64,000 bases of DNA, taken from NCBI RefSeq assembly GCF_009858175.1, contig NZ_CP047393.1, positions 3,596,001 through 3,660,000 on the forward strand, given 5' to 3'. Both the position numbers and the translations under genes were made by a program. Position 1 is the stretch's first letter, and every line of letters starts with the position of its first letter. Source of the DNA: Pontibacillus sp. HMF3514 (GTDB lineage: Bacteria; Bacillota; Bacilli; Bacillales; BH030062). This document shows positions 54,997 through 63,654 of this stretch, in pieces. The notes beneath the pieces are model-generated. The model saw nothing but the letters and a program-made list of their open reading frames with translations. It had not been told where the DNA came from and searched no databases.

Positions 54997-55361
54997 AGAA
55001 ACTTCATCACTGCATAACCAAGGATTACCCAACCAATTAAAAAGGACACGCCTCCTAATGGAGTAATCATGGCAAAGGTTTTAATTCCTGAGATACTATA
55101 AATATACAGACTACCTGAAAACAGTAAAATACCCACAAAGAAGAACCAACCAGATGTTGCAATATTACCACCAGTCATTCTTCCCATTAATACCCCAACA
55201 ATTAAAAGGGCCATCGTATGGAACATTTGATAATTCACTGCCTTCTCCCATGTTGCCAAGGCCTTTTCGGATATCTTTCCTTCTAGTCCATGAGCTCCAA
55301 ATGCTCCTAAAGCTACTGCTAGAAAACCATTAATAATACCAAGTAGTAAAAACAATTTCAT
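54993..55361 (-). CDS. ywdK: DUF423 family membrane protein (YwdK)
   Basis: 122 residues, four transmembrane helices. The signature GAFGAHGLEGKISEKALATW lies near 20-39, with YQMFHTMAL next. Function unknown; widely conserved. GGGGAGGAG before ATG. Lies 27 bases after ywdI on the same strand. Confidence 0.93.
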   Translation of the reverse strand: MKLFLLLGIINGFLAVALGAFGAHGLEGKISEKALATWEKAVNYQMFHTMALLIVGVLMGRMTGGNIATSGWFFFVGILLFSGSLYIYSISGIKTFAMITPLGGVSFLIGWVILGYAVMKFL

Positions 55362-55388
55362 CTTTATTCTCCTCCCCTAACTATGCAA

Positions 55389-55691
55389 TTAAAAGTCGAA
55401 CAAGGACTCCCCATTTGCTTCTTCATGATCGATTTCTTGTTTTGGCTTAGGAGCTGGTGTAGGTGTCTCTGCCCCCTGTGGTTGAGAAGTCGATGCAAAT
55501 GATGATTGATTGGTCACAACGCTAGATTGCATCATTTTTGGTGTAACCGAATCATCATCTAATATTAAATCTCCTAACAACTTCACCGCTCGAACATGTT
55601 CTTTCACTTTATCGGGTTGTTCTTGCTGAAGATTTGCCTCTTGTATTTCTTTCATCATTTTTTTTAATATTTGATCATATGAAACCGACAT
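55389..55691 (-). CDS. ywdI: YwdI family protein (DUF5327)
   Basis: A 100-residue soluble protein. The first half is helical and charged (YDQILKKMMKEIQEA), and the second is a Pro/Thr/Gln-rich disordered linker ending NGESLFDF. AAGGAGG before ATG. B. subtilis ywdI is in the same place. Function unknown. Confidence 0.82.
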   Translation of the reverse strand: MSVSYDQILKKMMKEIQEANLQQEQPDKVKEHVRAVKLLGDLILDDDSVTPKMMQSSVVTNQSSFASTSQPQGAETPTPAPKPKQEIDHEEANGESLFDF

Positions 55692-55920
55692 TATGATCCT
55701 CCTTCAATCTCTTACCTAATTGGAACTTTCTCTTTCCGTTAAAAAGTATATCATGAATGCCCCCTCCAACAACATTTCACATTTATTATCATTACTGGAA
55801 AATAAGTCTTTTTATGTAGGTAATTTATACTATTTTAAGAAAAAACCAAAGGATTTAATAAAATTTTGTCGAAAAAAGATTAGGTCAAACCACGATATTA
55901 ACAAGCTGGAGGACTAGATC

Positions 55921-56850
55921 TTGAAACGACTCTTAAAATACCTTACAGGCTCATGGACGTTTATGGTGATGTCTAACGCACAAAAACGTGTTTTCTCCAT
56001 TAAAATCCCAAGAGCTATCGGATATCTATTCACTTTATTCATACTATCACTCGGGACAGCGTTATTTTTTACATATCAGCAAGCAAATTCCCTTGAAACA
56101 AACAGTCAAACTTTATCCAATCAATTAATGGATAAACAAGAGGAACTGAAAACCCTACAATCAAAATACCAAACGCTCTTATCAAATGCGAACCAGACAA
56201 AGCAAAAAATCGATAAGCTGGTAACCCTACAGCAAGAAATGAATCAATTAGTATCTAATGACAATCAATTACATAAGGGTAAGGGCGGAGATAACTTAAA
56301 CATACAGCAACTTAATTATTCTTCAGATGAACAATCAAAGAAAAGCGAAAAGGTTGAGGATCTTCAAACCATTCAACAAAGTATCCCTACACTTGTAAAT
56401 GAATATAAAGAGACTGTTACAGAATTAAAAAGCGTACAAAAAGAATTAGCTAGATTACCTTCTATCTGGCCAACAAGTGCACGAGAAATTACTTCAAAGT
56501 TCGGCGGCAGAAGTGACCCCTTTACGAAATCTATTTCTCATCATAAAGGCCTCGATATTGCCGGTCCTTACCGCACAGAGATTTACGCCACGGCAGATGG
56601 TCTCGTAAAAGAAGCAGGACGGAACGGAGGATATGGAAACTTTATTTCTATTAAGCACTCCTCGGAATATACCACCCAATATGCACACTTGGATGAAATT
56701 TTTGTAGAGCCAGGTGAGAAGGTAAAAAAAGGAGATAAGATTGGAGCCATGGGCACGACCGGAAGAAGTACAGGCGTCCACCTCCATTATGAAATTTTGA
56801 TAAACGGTAAACATGTAAACCCTTTACCCTATGTCCTTGTAGGGCAATAA
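55921..56850 (+). CDS. M23 family metallopeptidase, membrane-anchored
   Basis: 309 residues: short cytoplasmic N-terminus, one transmembrane helix (about 35-52), a coiled coil (about 55-185), then an M23/LytM domain. Zn ligands: HHKGLDIAG (near 205), HLHYE near the end. Cuts peptidoglycan cross-links, or acts as a scaffold if inactive. TTG start with GGAGG 8 bases upstream. It lies 27 bases before a bactofilin gene, a pairing seen in many bacteria where the two shape the cell wall. Confidence 0.92.
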   Translation: MKRLLKYLTGSWTFMVMSNAQKRVFSIKIPRAIGYLFTLFILSLGTALFFTYQQANSLETNSQTLSNQLMDKQEELKTLQSKYQTLLSNANQTKQKIDKLVTLQQEMNQLVSNDNQLHKGKGGDNLNIQQLNYSSDEQSKKSEKVEDLQTIQQSIPTLVNEYKETVTELKSVQKELARLPSIWPTSAREITSKFGGRSDPFTKSISHHKGLDIAGPYRTEIYATADGLVKEAGRNGGYGNFISIKHSSEYTTQYAHLDEIFVEPGEKVKKGDKIGAMGTTGRSTGVHLHYEILINGKHVNPLPYVLVGQ

Positions 56851-56877
56851 AATATTTAAAAAGTAGGTGCACCTTAG

Positions 56878-57285
56878 ATGTTAAACAAAAAGAAACCTCA
56901 AGTAGATTCTGTTGATACAATCATTGGAGCAGACACCGTTTTTGAAGGTAAAATTACCTCGAAGACAAGCTTACGCGTTGAAGGAACCTTGGATGGTGAA
57001 GTACACCTAGAGGGTGATCTCACTGTAGGTACAGACGGAAGAGTCACTCATGATGTACAAGCTCGTAATGTTACATTAGCCGGTCATCTTAGCGGCAACC
57101 TCACCGTTTCAGAAAAATTACACATCCTTTCCTCAGGTCATTTTGAAGGCAAAGCTCGAATAGGAGCACTCATCATCGAGGATGGCGCTGTATTTGATGG
57201 GGAAAGCCAGATGAATAAAGAGAAAACACAACAGAATCAGTCTGATGAAACAAAAGAAGCTCAACCCAAAAAACAAAAAGCTTAA
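56878..57285 (+). CDS. Bactofilin (polymer-forming cytoskeletal protein)
   Basis: 135 residues. Central right-handed beta-helix from DTIIGADTVFEGKI to about residue 105, built of short strands with regular Gly turns (VEGTLDGEVHLEGDLTVG). Polar, Gln/Lys-rich tail. Polymerises without nucleotide. The partner M23 peptidase lies directly upstream. The N-terminal KKKP patch may bind membrane. Confidence 0.93.
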   Translation: MLNKKKPQVDSVDTIIGADTVFEGKITSKTSLRVEGTLDGEVHLEGDLTVGTDGRVTHDVQARNVTLAGHLSGNLTVSEKLHILSSGHFEGKARIGALIIEDGAVFDGESQMNKEKTQQNQSDETKEAQPKKQKA

Positions 57286-57304
57286 TCCTTAAGGATTAAG
57301 CTTT
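57277..57304 (+). terminator. Terminator of the bactofilin gene
   Basis: AAAGCTTAATCCTT/AAGGATTAAGCTTT perfect 14-bp palindrome followed by TTTT; overlaps the last codons. Confidence 0.9.
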
Positions 57305-57323
57305 TTTACTTTGTAAGAAATTA

Positions 57324-57650
57324 TAAAGTTTATGGCTTGTGTATAACTCATTAATCAGAGCGGGGCCTAGTCCAGCTCCAGCGCCCAGCAACGAAGGGAC
57401 TTCCCTCGCCTCCGTACAATAAGTCAACATCGATTCGTTCCACTCACCGTGTTTCCTTTACACGTTTGTGACATGAAATTTTAACAAAGAAGATACTCGA
57501 TGCAGTTGAAATTTCTAGGTGAAAGTACCACGGCAACTAAGCTTCTGCCTATACCTGACGGCTTGCCAGTCAGCAAGTTTTGTTAATCGTACTACGGGCT
57601 CAGTCCAGTCCCTTCGTTGCTAAATGGGCGCGCTTACGCTTTTGCGCCGT
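57324..57650. repeat. Family I palindromic repeat, copy 5 (long form)
   Basis: Left flank GGCTTGTGTATAACTC...GAGCGGGGCC, then GCGCCCAGCAACGAAGGGACT, and on the right AGTCCCTTCGTTGCTAAATG. The internal 126-bp module (57461-57586) is the same length as in copy 3. It abuts the stop of the GNAT gene. Confidence 0.85.
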
Positions 57651-58097
57651 TCACTTTTCTTTTCTGAGTTTCACAAGCCAAATGCCCTCTTCTGTTTCTG
57701 CATAGGCCACGGCTTCAAAACCATGTTTTTCATATAATCGTACAGCTGGGATATTATCCTTACCAGTCATAATTTCAAGAGGATACATGGCTCGTTCTTC
57801 AAAATATTTAAGCATTGATGTGCCAATCCCTTTCCTTAAATGATCTGGATCCACACCTAAACGCGTAATGAGATAACCCTCACCTAATTCTTCATATGAA
57901 GCAAACCCGTATACCTTCTCCTCAGAAACGTATCCAATAAAGTGCTCCTCGCTGTTTTTAAGCTCTACATCCCCATCATTGAAAGGAGGTAGAGAAGTAA
58001 CCCCTAGTATATCCGCTTCCAATTGATAGCTACGTTGTTGAAGGTTGCCTATCAATTGAGCTACAGCAGGGTCATGATGATTTAATAATTTAATCAT
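57651..58097 (-). CDS. GNAT family N-acetyltransferase
   Basis: 148 residues. Acetyl-CoA loop in LGVDPDHLRKGIGTSMLKYF (near 88-107), then the C-terminal NIPAVRLYEKHGFEAVAYAE pattern of RimI-like GNATs. Substrate unknown. ATG begins at the base after the stop of the transporter gene, so the two are coupled. Confidence 0.9.
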   Translation of the reverse strand: MIKLLNHHDPAVAQLIGNLQQRSYQLEADILGVTSLPPFNDGDVELKNSEEHFIGYVSEEKVYGFASYEELGEGYLITRLGVDPDHLRKGIGTSMLKYFEERAMYPLEIMTGKDNIPAVRLYEKHGFEAVAYAETEEGIWLVKLRKEK

Positions 58098-59435
58098 TTA
58101 GCCTATAATCCCTATCGACTGTAGGAAAATTAAAACGATAAAGATCGGCGCAAGAAACTTCACAACACTTAGCCATACGTATCGTAAGCCAAGATTCGTC
58201 ATATCACTTGCACTAAACGCCTCTTTGCTAGACCATTGCCAACCAACAAATAACGCGATCGTTAATCCACCTAATGGTAATAAGATGTTTGATGCTACAT
58301 AATCCATTGAATCTAAGATACCAAGTTCTCCAATAGGTGTAACACCTGACCAAACACCAAAGCCAAGGGATACAACTACACCAAGGATATACATGATTAC
58401 ACCAATAAAAATACTAGAAAAGCGTCTGGACCATTTAAACCTTCTCATAAAGTATGCTACTGGGACTTCTAATATTGAAATAGCTGATGACAATGCTGCA
58501 ATGGATAGTAAGAAGAAGAATAGCAACCCTACTATAGATCCAAATGGCATCTGTGCAAAGATCCCAGGTAATGTGATAAACACAAGCGGCGGACCTGAGC
58601 TTGCACTAATGTCAAATGCATAAACTGCCGGAAAGATCACAACACCTGCAACAATAGCAAATACAGTATCCATTAAGCCTATACCTACAGTTGCTGATGG
58701 GAGAGATTCACTTTTCGGCAAATAACTTCCATACGTCATCATCGCGCCCATACCTAAACTAAGGGAAAAGAACGCCTGTCCAAGGGCTGCTAAAATAACA
58801 CCACTATCAATTTTAGCCCAATTCGGTTGGAACAGAAAACGAAGTCCTTCTCCGGCTCCTTCTAAGGTCACACTATAAGCCGCCAACAATACTAATAAAA
58901 CAGCTAATGTAGGCATGAAAACCTTACTTGACTTTTCAATCCCTTTTTTAATTCCTGTTAAAACAACCAATATGGTTAGTACCATAAACAATCCATGCCA
59001 AAATAGCGGCGTAGTCGGATTTGATATCAGCCCTTCAAACGTTGCTCCATAACCTGCATCTGGTATCGTCCAAAATGATCCATTTATATAATTCCAAAAG
59101 TAGTATAACGACCAGCCTGCTACAACGCTATAAAACCCTAAAATCAAAAACGCACTAGCAATCCCCATAAAACCTGCTAAGTACCAAGGTTTATTCGGTG
59201 CTAACTCTTTATAAGAGCCAACAACGTCACTTTGAGCTTGCCTTCCAATACTAAATTCAGCTAGAAGGACAGGGATTCCAATTAATAACACAAAACCAAG
59301 GTATAGGATCAAAAACGCTCCTCCACCATTTTCACCAGCTACATATGAAAAGCGCCATATATTTCCTAAACCGACAGCCGATCCCATGGCTGCTAGCATA
59401 AATCCAAGTTTTGATGCCCATTTTTCTCTTGCCAT
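58098..59435 (-). CDS. Sodium-dependent transporter, NSS/SNF family
   Basis: 445 residues, 11-12 transmembrane helices of the LeuT fold. N-terminal Na+ site segment KLGFMLAAMGSAVGLGNIWR is the family hallmark, followed by FSYVAGENGGGAFLILY. Takes up amino acids or similar solutes with Na+. Closest in layout to Bacillus YhdH/YocR. GAAGGGAG before ATG. A sodium-driven importer suits a saline habitat. Confidence 0.94.
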   Translation of the reverse strand: MAREKWASKLGFMLAAMGSAVGLGNIWRFSYVAGENGGGAFLILYLGFVLLIGIPVLLAEFSIGRQAQSDVVGSYKELAPNKPWYLAGFMGIASAFLILGFYSVVAGWSLYYFWNYINGSFWTIPDAGYGATFEGLISNPTTPLFWHGLFMVLTILVVLTGIKKGIEKSSKVFMPTLAVLLVLLAAYSVTLEGAGEGLRFLFQPNWAKIDSGVILAALGQAFFSLSLGMGAMMTYGSYLPKSESLPSATVGIGLMDTVFAIVAGVVIFPAVYAFDISASSGPPLVFITLPGIFAQMPFGSIVGLLFFFLLSIAALSSAISILEVPVAYFMRRFKWSRRFSSIFIGVIMYILGVVVSLGFGVWSGVTPIGELGILDSMDYVASNILLPLGGLTIALFVGWQWSSKEAFSASDMTNLGLRYVWLSVVKFLAPIFIVLIFLQSIGIIG

Positions 59436-59586
59436 TCTTGTTGTCTCCCTTCAATATTTGGTTTAGAAATAATGATTTACTATATCATAGATCACCATTA
59501 ATGACGATATATTTTCTGAAATTTCAATTTGTTTACAGTTCTTTTGGCAGCATTTTGGAGCTAAAACTTAGTGTTTGTAAAATAGA

Positions 59587-59620
59587 AAAGATCATTACAC
59601 GAAATTGTATAATGATCTTT
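59587..59620 (-). terminator. Terminator of the small Cys protein gene
   Basis: AAAGATCATTACAC and TATAATGATCTTT arms overlap the stop codon; TTTTC follows on the minus strand. Confidence 0.8.
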
Positions 59621-59834
59621 AAAGTTTAACATCAAATGATGATATCGATTGTTTTTTAGGCGGCTTAGAAGGCTTATTGGATTCAAAAGCCAAACAAGGA
59701 GACCCAGAAGACTTGAGAACCAAAGCGGAAGGAAGCTCTTTTGTTTTAAATCCATACACTTTACAGCCTCTTGGAAATTGAGGGTTCCAGGTTGTATAGA
59801 AGTGTTTGCATTGAAAACAGTTGATTTTCTTCAA
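59619..59834 (-). CDS. Small four-cysteine protein
   Basis: 71 residues. CFQCKHFYTTWNPQFPRGC, then a Cys in SGSPCLAF: a C-x2-C...C...C pattern that could hold Zn or an Fe-S centre. Similar short proteins in bacilli are often misnamed uracil-DNA glycosylase because of a domain fusion. TTG start at 59834 with GAGGGAGG 8 bases before; an in-frame TTG six codons earlier overlaps that site. Function unknown. Confidence 0.75.
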   Translation of the reverse strand: MKKINCFQCKHFYTTWNPQFPRGCKVYGFKTKELPSALVLKSSGSPCLAFESNKPSKPPKKQSISSFDVKL

Positions 59835-59932
59835 ATTCTTAACCTCCCTCAAATAAAATTCATAACGATCTAAACAATCAGAATATGGTAAAATAAGTGT
59901 GGTTGATCAATGGAATTAAGTGGGTGACATTT

Positions 59933-60691
59933 ATGGAACGATGGTTCGGAAAAACAACCTACCAACCGTTTGAAGCATTTTCAACAAGCCATATAACGGT
60001 TCTGGTCTTTTTTGGTATCGGATTCCTTTACCTTATATTAAATTATAAAAGACTTCAAAAACAATCCACTCTCTACCAAATCACAAGGTGGATATTATTT
60101 AGTATATTATTGATCTCAGAAATCACCTATCAAGCGTGGGCTATTACCAATAATGTCTGGAGCTTTAGTGAACACATCCCATTACATTTATGCGGTATAG
60201 CTTCTATTATAGCTATGTTTGCCCTTTGGAGCAGAAATGAAAAACTGATTAAAATCAATTTTTTCATAGGCATTATCCCAGCATTTTTAGCCCTTATTAC
60301 ACCCGAGCTCATCAATGACTACCCTCATTATCGCTTTTGGAAGTTTTTCATGCATCACATGTCGATCACCTGGGCGAGTTTGTTTCTCGTTCTAACATCA
60401 TCTGCTGTCATCAAATTCCGAACACTCTTAAAAACGTTCGGCATTTTAAACTTGTACGCAGTAGTCGTTTTCTTTATTAATAAACAAATAGGATCGAACT
60501 ACTTGTATTTATCACACACTCCTACGGCAAGCACTCCATTAGATTTATTAGGAGATGGGGGTTGGTATTATGTTCATTTAGAAATGTTAACTTTCGGTGT
60601 CTTTTTGATTTTGTGGATTATTTATAAAGGGGTCTCATATACTTTTAATAACGTAAACCTTTATAACAAGGAGAGCTCTCTAAATTCTTAA
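59933..60691 (+). CDS. ywaF: YwaF/TIGR02206 family membrane protein
   Basis: 252 residues, about seven transmembrane helices. Signatures: HIPLHLCGIASIIAMFALW near 85 and the FMHHMSITWASLFLVL helix near 138, then GDGGWYYVHLEMLT. Function unknown. ATG at 59933 has GGGTGA five bases upstream; an earlier in-frame start 12 codons away is unsupported. Confidence 0.85.
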   Translation: MERWFGKTTYQPFEAFSTSHITVLVFFGIGFLYLILNYKRLQKQSTLYQITRWILFSILLISEITYQAWAITNNVWSFSEHIPLHLCGIASIIAMFALWSRNEKLIKINFFIGIIPAFLALITPELINDYPHYRFWKFFMHHMSITWASLFLVLTSSAVIKFRTLLKTFGILNLYAVVVFFINKQIGSNYLYLSHTPTASTPLDLLGDGGWYYVHLEMLTFGVFLILWIIYKGVSYTFNNVNLYNKESSLNS

Positions 60692-60712
60692 TGTTAACTT
60701 TCCTTACATAAT

Positions 60713-60745
60713 AAAATCCGAGCATTCTTCAATGCCCGGATTTTT
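60713..60745. terminator. Terminator between ywaF and amtB, bidirectional
   Basis: AAAATCCGAGCATT/AATGCCCGGATTTT stem (one mismatch) between convergent genes. Confidence 0.85.
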
Positions 60746-60752
60746 CAATTCA

Positions 60753-62027
60753 TTAGCTAGTTTTCCTATGTTTTTGAGATTGTCCTCCAAACACTTCAGG
60801 GTAACCATAACTACCATGCTCACTGAGATCTAAGCCCTGTAGTTCTTCACCTTTACTTACACGCATTCCACCTAATCCTTTATGGATCACGTATAAGAAG
60901 ATGTAAGAAACAACAAAAGCATACGCCCCACTAGCTGTAACCCCTAATAATTGCACTCCTAGTTGAGTGAAGCCTCCACCATAGAACAAGCCTGGTAAAC
61001 CACCGTTCATTGCAGCTAACTCCGGAGTTGCGAAAAAGCCTGTGGATAGAGTCCCCCATATCCCTGCAACACCATGGACAGATAGTGCATAAATAGGATC
61101 GTCAATTTTTCTCTTTTCGAAAAACTCCATACTATAATGCACGATTACACCTGCGATTCCTCCAATTAAAACAGCTGCCCAAGGTGCCACAAAAGCACAA
61201 GAAGCAGTAATGGCAACAAGCCCCGCCAATGCACCATTCAATATTGTTGATACGCGAGCTTTCCCAGTTACCACAACCGTAACGAACATGGCCGCTACTG
61301 CGCCAGCCGCTGCTGCTAAGTTTGTATTTAACGCCACATATCCGAAGAATGCTCCATCAACTGAAACAGTACTTCCTGCATTAAAACCAAACCAACCTAC
61401 CCATAACAATAAAACTGCAAGAGATGTATAAACCTGATTATGCCCTTCAATTTCATTTACACTGCCATCTTGATTGTATTTGCCGATACGGGGCTTCAAA
61501 ATCATCGTCGCCGCAAGAGCAGCCATCGCTCCTGTTAAGTGGACCACAGTAGACCCAGCAAAGTCTTGCTTTCCGTGATCTGACAACCATCCGCCGCCCC
61601 ATATCCAATGAGCTACGACCGGATAAATGAAGACCGAAAACAGAATGGCAAACCACACATACGAAGAAAGTTTAGCTCTTTCCGCAAAACCTCCGAATGC
61701 AATAGTAATCGCAATTCCAGCGAAAGCAAGCTGGAATAAAAAGAACACAGATTCAGCTAAATCTGAACTGGGATCGATTCCACCACTATAGAAAAACTTC
61801 GATAACCCTACAAAAGCATTCCCTTCACCAAATATCATTCCATAACCTACAGCCCAGAACATTAGTGATGCAATCCCAAATGTTAATATTGTTTTTGCCG
61901 CAATATGTCCTGCATTCTTCATTCTTGTTGATCCTGCTTCTAACAGGATAAATCCGCCTACCATCAAGATCACCAATACCGTCGCAAGCATCGTCCAAAC
62001 ACTATTCATTAATCCAATTTCACTCAT
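60753..62027 (-). CDS. amtB: Ammonium transporter (Amt family)
   Basis: 424 residues, 11 transmembrane helices. Channel His in VVHLTGAMAAL (near 168) and VHGVAGIWGTLSTGFF (near 315). The Phe gate segment AFAGIAITIAFGG and the FGFNAGSTVSVDG stretch are clear. ATG at 62027 follows GAGGAGAT. No glnK gene adjoins it on either side within the window, unlike nrgA-nrgB in B. subtilis. A GlnR/TnrA-like box lies just below the promoter. Confidence 0.95.
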   Translation of the reverse strand: MSEIGLMNSVWTMLATVLVILMVGGFILLEAGSTRMKNAGHIAAKTILTFGIASLMFWAVGYGMIFGEGNAFVGLSKFFYSGGIDPSSDLAESVFFLFQLAFAGIAITIAFGGFAERAKLSSYVWFAILFSVFIYPVVAHWIWGGGWLSDHGKQDFAGSTVVHLTGAMAALAATMILKPRIGKYNQDGSVNEIEGHNQVYTSLAVLLLWVGWFGFNAGSTVSVDGAFFGYVALNTNLAAAAGAVAAMFVTVVVTGKARVSTILNGALAGLVAITASCAFVAPWAAVLIGGIAGVIVHYSMEFFEKRKIDDPIYALSVHGVAGIWGTLSTGFFATPELAAMNGGLPGLFYGGGFTQLGVQLLGVTASGAYAFVVSYIFLYVIHKGLGGMRVSKGEELQGLDLSEHGSYGYPEVFGGQSQKHRKTS

Positions 62028-62050
62028 AAAAATCATCTCCTCACAATTAA

Positions 62051-62067
62051 TGTTATGTTTCCTCACA
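62051..62067 (-). promoter_or_regulatory. GlnR/TnrA-like box before amtB
   Basis: TGTGAGGAAACATAACA on the minus strand fits TGTNA-N7-TNACA exactly at both ends, with two mismatches in the A/T core. It lies about 10-25 bases below the predicted start, a position that suits repression by GlnR better than activation by TnrA. Confidence 0.6.
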
Positions 62068-62082
62068 TAATGTATGAGTATT

Positions 62083-62110
62083 ATTTTACAAGTTATCTGA
62101 AAATTGTCAA
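62083..62110 (-). promoter_or_regulatory. Promoter of amtB
   Basis: TTGACA (62110-62105), 16 bases, TAAAAT (62088-62083). Confidence 0.65.
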
Positions 62111-62116
62111 TAAAAA

Positions 62117-62143
62117 ATGCTCACTCTTTTTTTGAGTGAGCAT
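62117..62143 (-). terminator. Terminator of the CoA-disulfide reductase gene
   Basis: ATGCTCACTC/GAGTGAGCAT stem, 7-base loop, TTTTTTA on the minus strand. It lies immediately upstream of the amtB promoter. Confidence 0.9.
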
Positions 62144-62153
62144 CAAAATTTAT

Positions 62154-63488
62154 CTATTTCGCTTTTTTAGCTGCTTGTTGCAAAGGATCCCATACACTGT
62201 TATATGGTGGAGCATAAGAGAGGTCTAGATCAAGTAGATCGTTCATTTCCATGGAATGATATAAAGCGGTAGAGAGCACATCAATCCGTTTGTCTACCCC
62301 TTCTCTGCCGATAATTTGGCCACCTAAAATACGATTAGTTTTCGCATGATACAAGATTTTCAACGTCATTTTACCTTCTTTTGAGTAATAACCCGCCGCA
62401 TGTGTAGAATTGATCTTCACCGATTTATGAGGAATTTTTAAGGAATCCGCTTCTTTTTCTGACAAACCCGTTCTCCCTAAAGTAAGGTCAAAAAATTTAA
62501 TAATGGATGTTCCAACAATACCTTTAAAAGTTGTAGGAATATCAACCATATTCATGCCAGCGATTGCCCCTTGCTTATTTGCATGTGTTCCTAGTGGAAT
62601 AAAATCTTCTTTTTGCTTGATTCGATGAAACTGTGTAGCACAATCTCCTGCTGCATAAATATCTTTTATATTTGTTTCCATATAGGCATTAACGTTAATG
62701 GCTCCTTTGAGAGTGGTGTACACCCCTGTACCTTCAAGGAATTTGGTATTAGGTGTAACGCCTACCGCTACAAGCACTAAGTCAGCTTCATGTTCACTAT
62801 GGTCAGTCACCACACATGACACTTTACCTTCTTCTCCTTTAAATCCTTCTACCGACTCACCAAAGGCGATTGAAACGTTTTGTTTATAAGCTTCTTCATG
62901 AATGAGGTCTGCCATATCTTCATCAAAAATCTTTGCAAGCTGTTCACCACGTTCAATCATTTTAACTTCCTTGCCAACAGCAGCAAAGCTTTCAGCCATC
63001 TCAAGCCCTATATATCCTCCGCCTATAATCGATACTTTTTGAACATCTTTTTGCATATAGTCTAGAATTTCATGCACGTCAGGGATCGTTTTCAAACTGA
63101 AAATCCCATCAAGCTCTAATCCTTCCCATGGGGGACAAACAGGACTTGCCCCTGAAGCTACAAGCAAACGATCATAACTTTCTTCAAAAGTTCCTCCTGA
63201 TCGTAAATCCTTACCTTTGACAACTTTTTTATTACAATCCACTTCAGTCACTTCATGTAATGTATTCGTTTTAATCCCGTACTTTTCTTGAAACGTTTCC
63301 GGAGTTCTGGCAATTAAATCATCTGAAGATTCAACATCTCCACTGACAACGTAAGGTAACCCACATTGACCATAGGAGTACGTCTCTCCTTTTTCAAATG
63401 TAACGATTTCATTTCCTTCACTGTTTCGAACAATCTGCATAGCTGCACTCATGCCAGCCGCATCTCCTCCAATAATGACATATTTCAA
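62154..63488 (-). CDS. cdr: CoA-disulfide reductase-like flavoprotein
   Basis: 444-residue FAD/NAD(P)H oxidoreductase of the Cdr/NADH oxidase group. FAD loop KYVIIGGDAAGMSAAMQ at the start, single redox Cys in YGQCGLPYV (near 43), NAD loop VSIIGGGYIGLEMAE (near 155), second FAD site IYAAGDCA (near 280). The C-terminal dimer domain is present; there is no rhodanese extension. Reduces CoA disulfide or related low-mass disulfides. TTG at 63488 with GAGAGGTG six bases upstream fits the usual protein beginning; the in-frame GTG at 63497 lies inside the ribosome site. Confidence 0.9.
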   Translation of the reverse strand: MKYVIIGGDAAGMSAAMQIVRNSEGNEIVTFEKGETYSYGQCGLPYVVSGDVESSDDLIARTPETFQEKYGIKTNTLHEVTEVDCNKKVVKGKDLRSGGTFEESYDRLLVASGASPVCPPWEGLELDGIFSLKTIPDVHEILDYMQKDVQKVSIIGGGYIGLEMAESFAAVGKEVKMIERGEQLAKIFDEDMADLIHEEAYKQNVSIAFGESVEGFKGEEGKVSCVVTDHSEHEADLVLVAVGVTPNTKFLEGTGVYTTLKGAINVNAYMETNIKDIYAAGDCATQFHRIKQKEDFIPLGTHANKQGAIAGMNMVDIPTTFKGIVGTSIIKFFDLTLGRTGLSEKEADSLKIPHKSVKINSTHAAGYYSKEGKMTLKILYHAKTNRILGGQIIGREGVDKRIDVLSTALYHSMEMNDLLDLDLSYAPPYNSVWDPLQQAAKKAK

Positions 63489-63597
63489 AGTGATCACCTC
63501 TCTATGTATGTTGGTCTTAATGGATATTCCCGTTTTTTCTATAATTTATGTGTTGACCCCTTCATCCTATTTCAATTTAAGTTCTTTTAATAAAAAG

Positions 63598-63630
63598 TCC
63601 CCGGTTTTAAAGGTATTCCAAAACCGAGGA
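63598..63630 (-). terminator. Terminator of the NhaC-like gene
   Basis: TCCCCGGTTTT/AAAACCGAGGA stem, followed by TTTTTATT on the minus strand. Confidence 0.8.
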
Positions 63631-63654
63631 TTTTAGGGGGAAGTATTCTACCCA

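Noticed and set aside
55720-55917. 65-codon open frame just upstream of the M23 peptidase gene
   Set aside because: TTG or ATG starts lack a ribosome site, codon use is A/T-driven, and the stretch overlaps the probable promoter of the peptidase gene.
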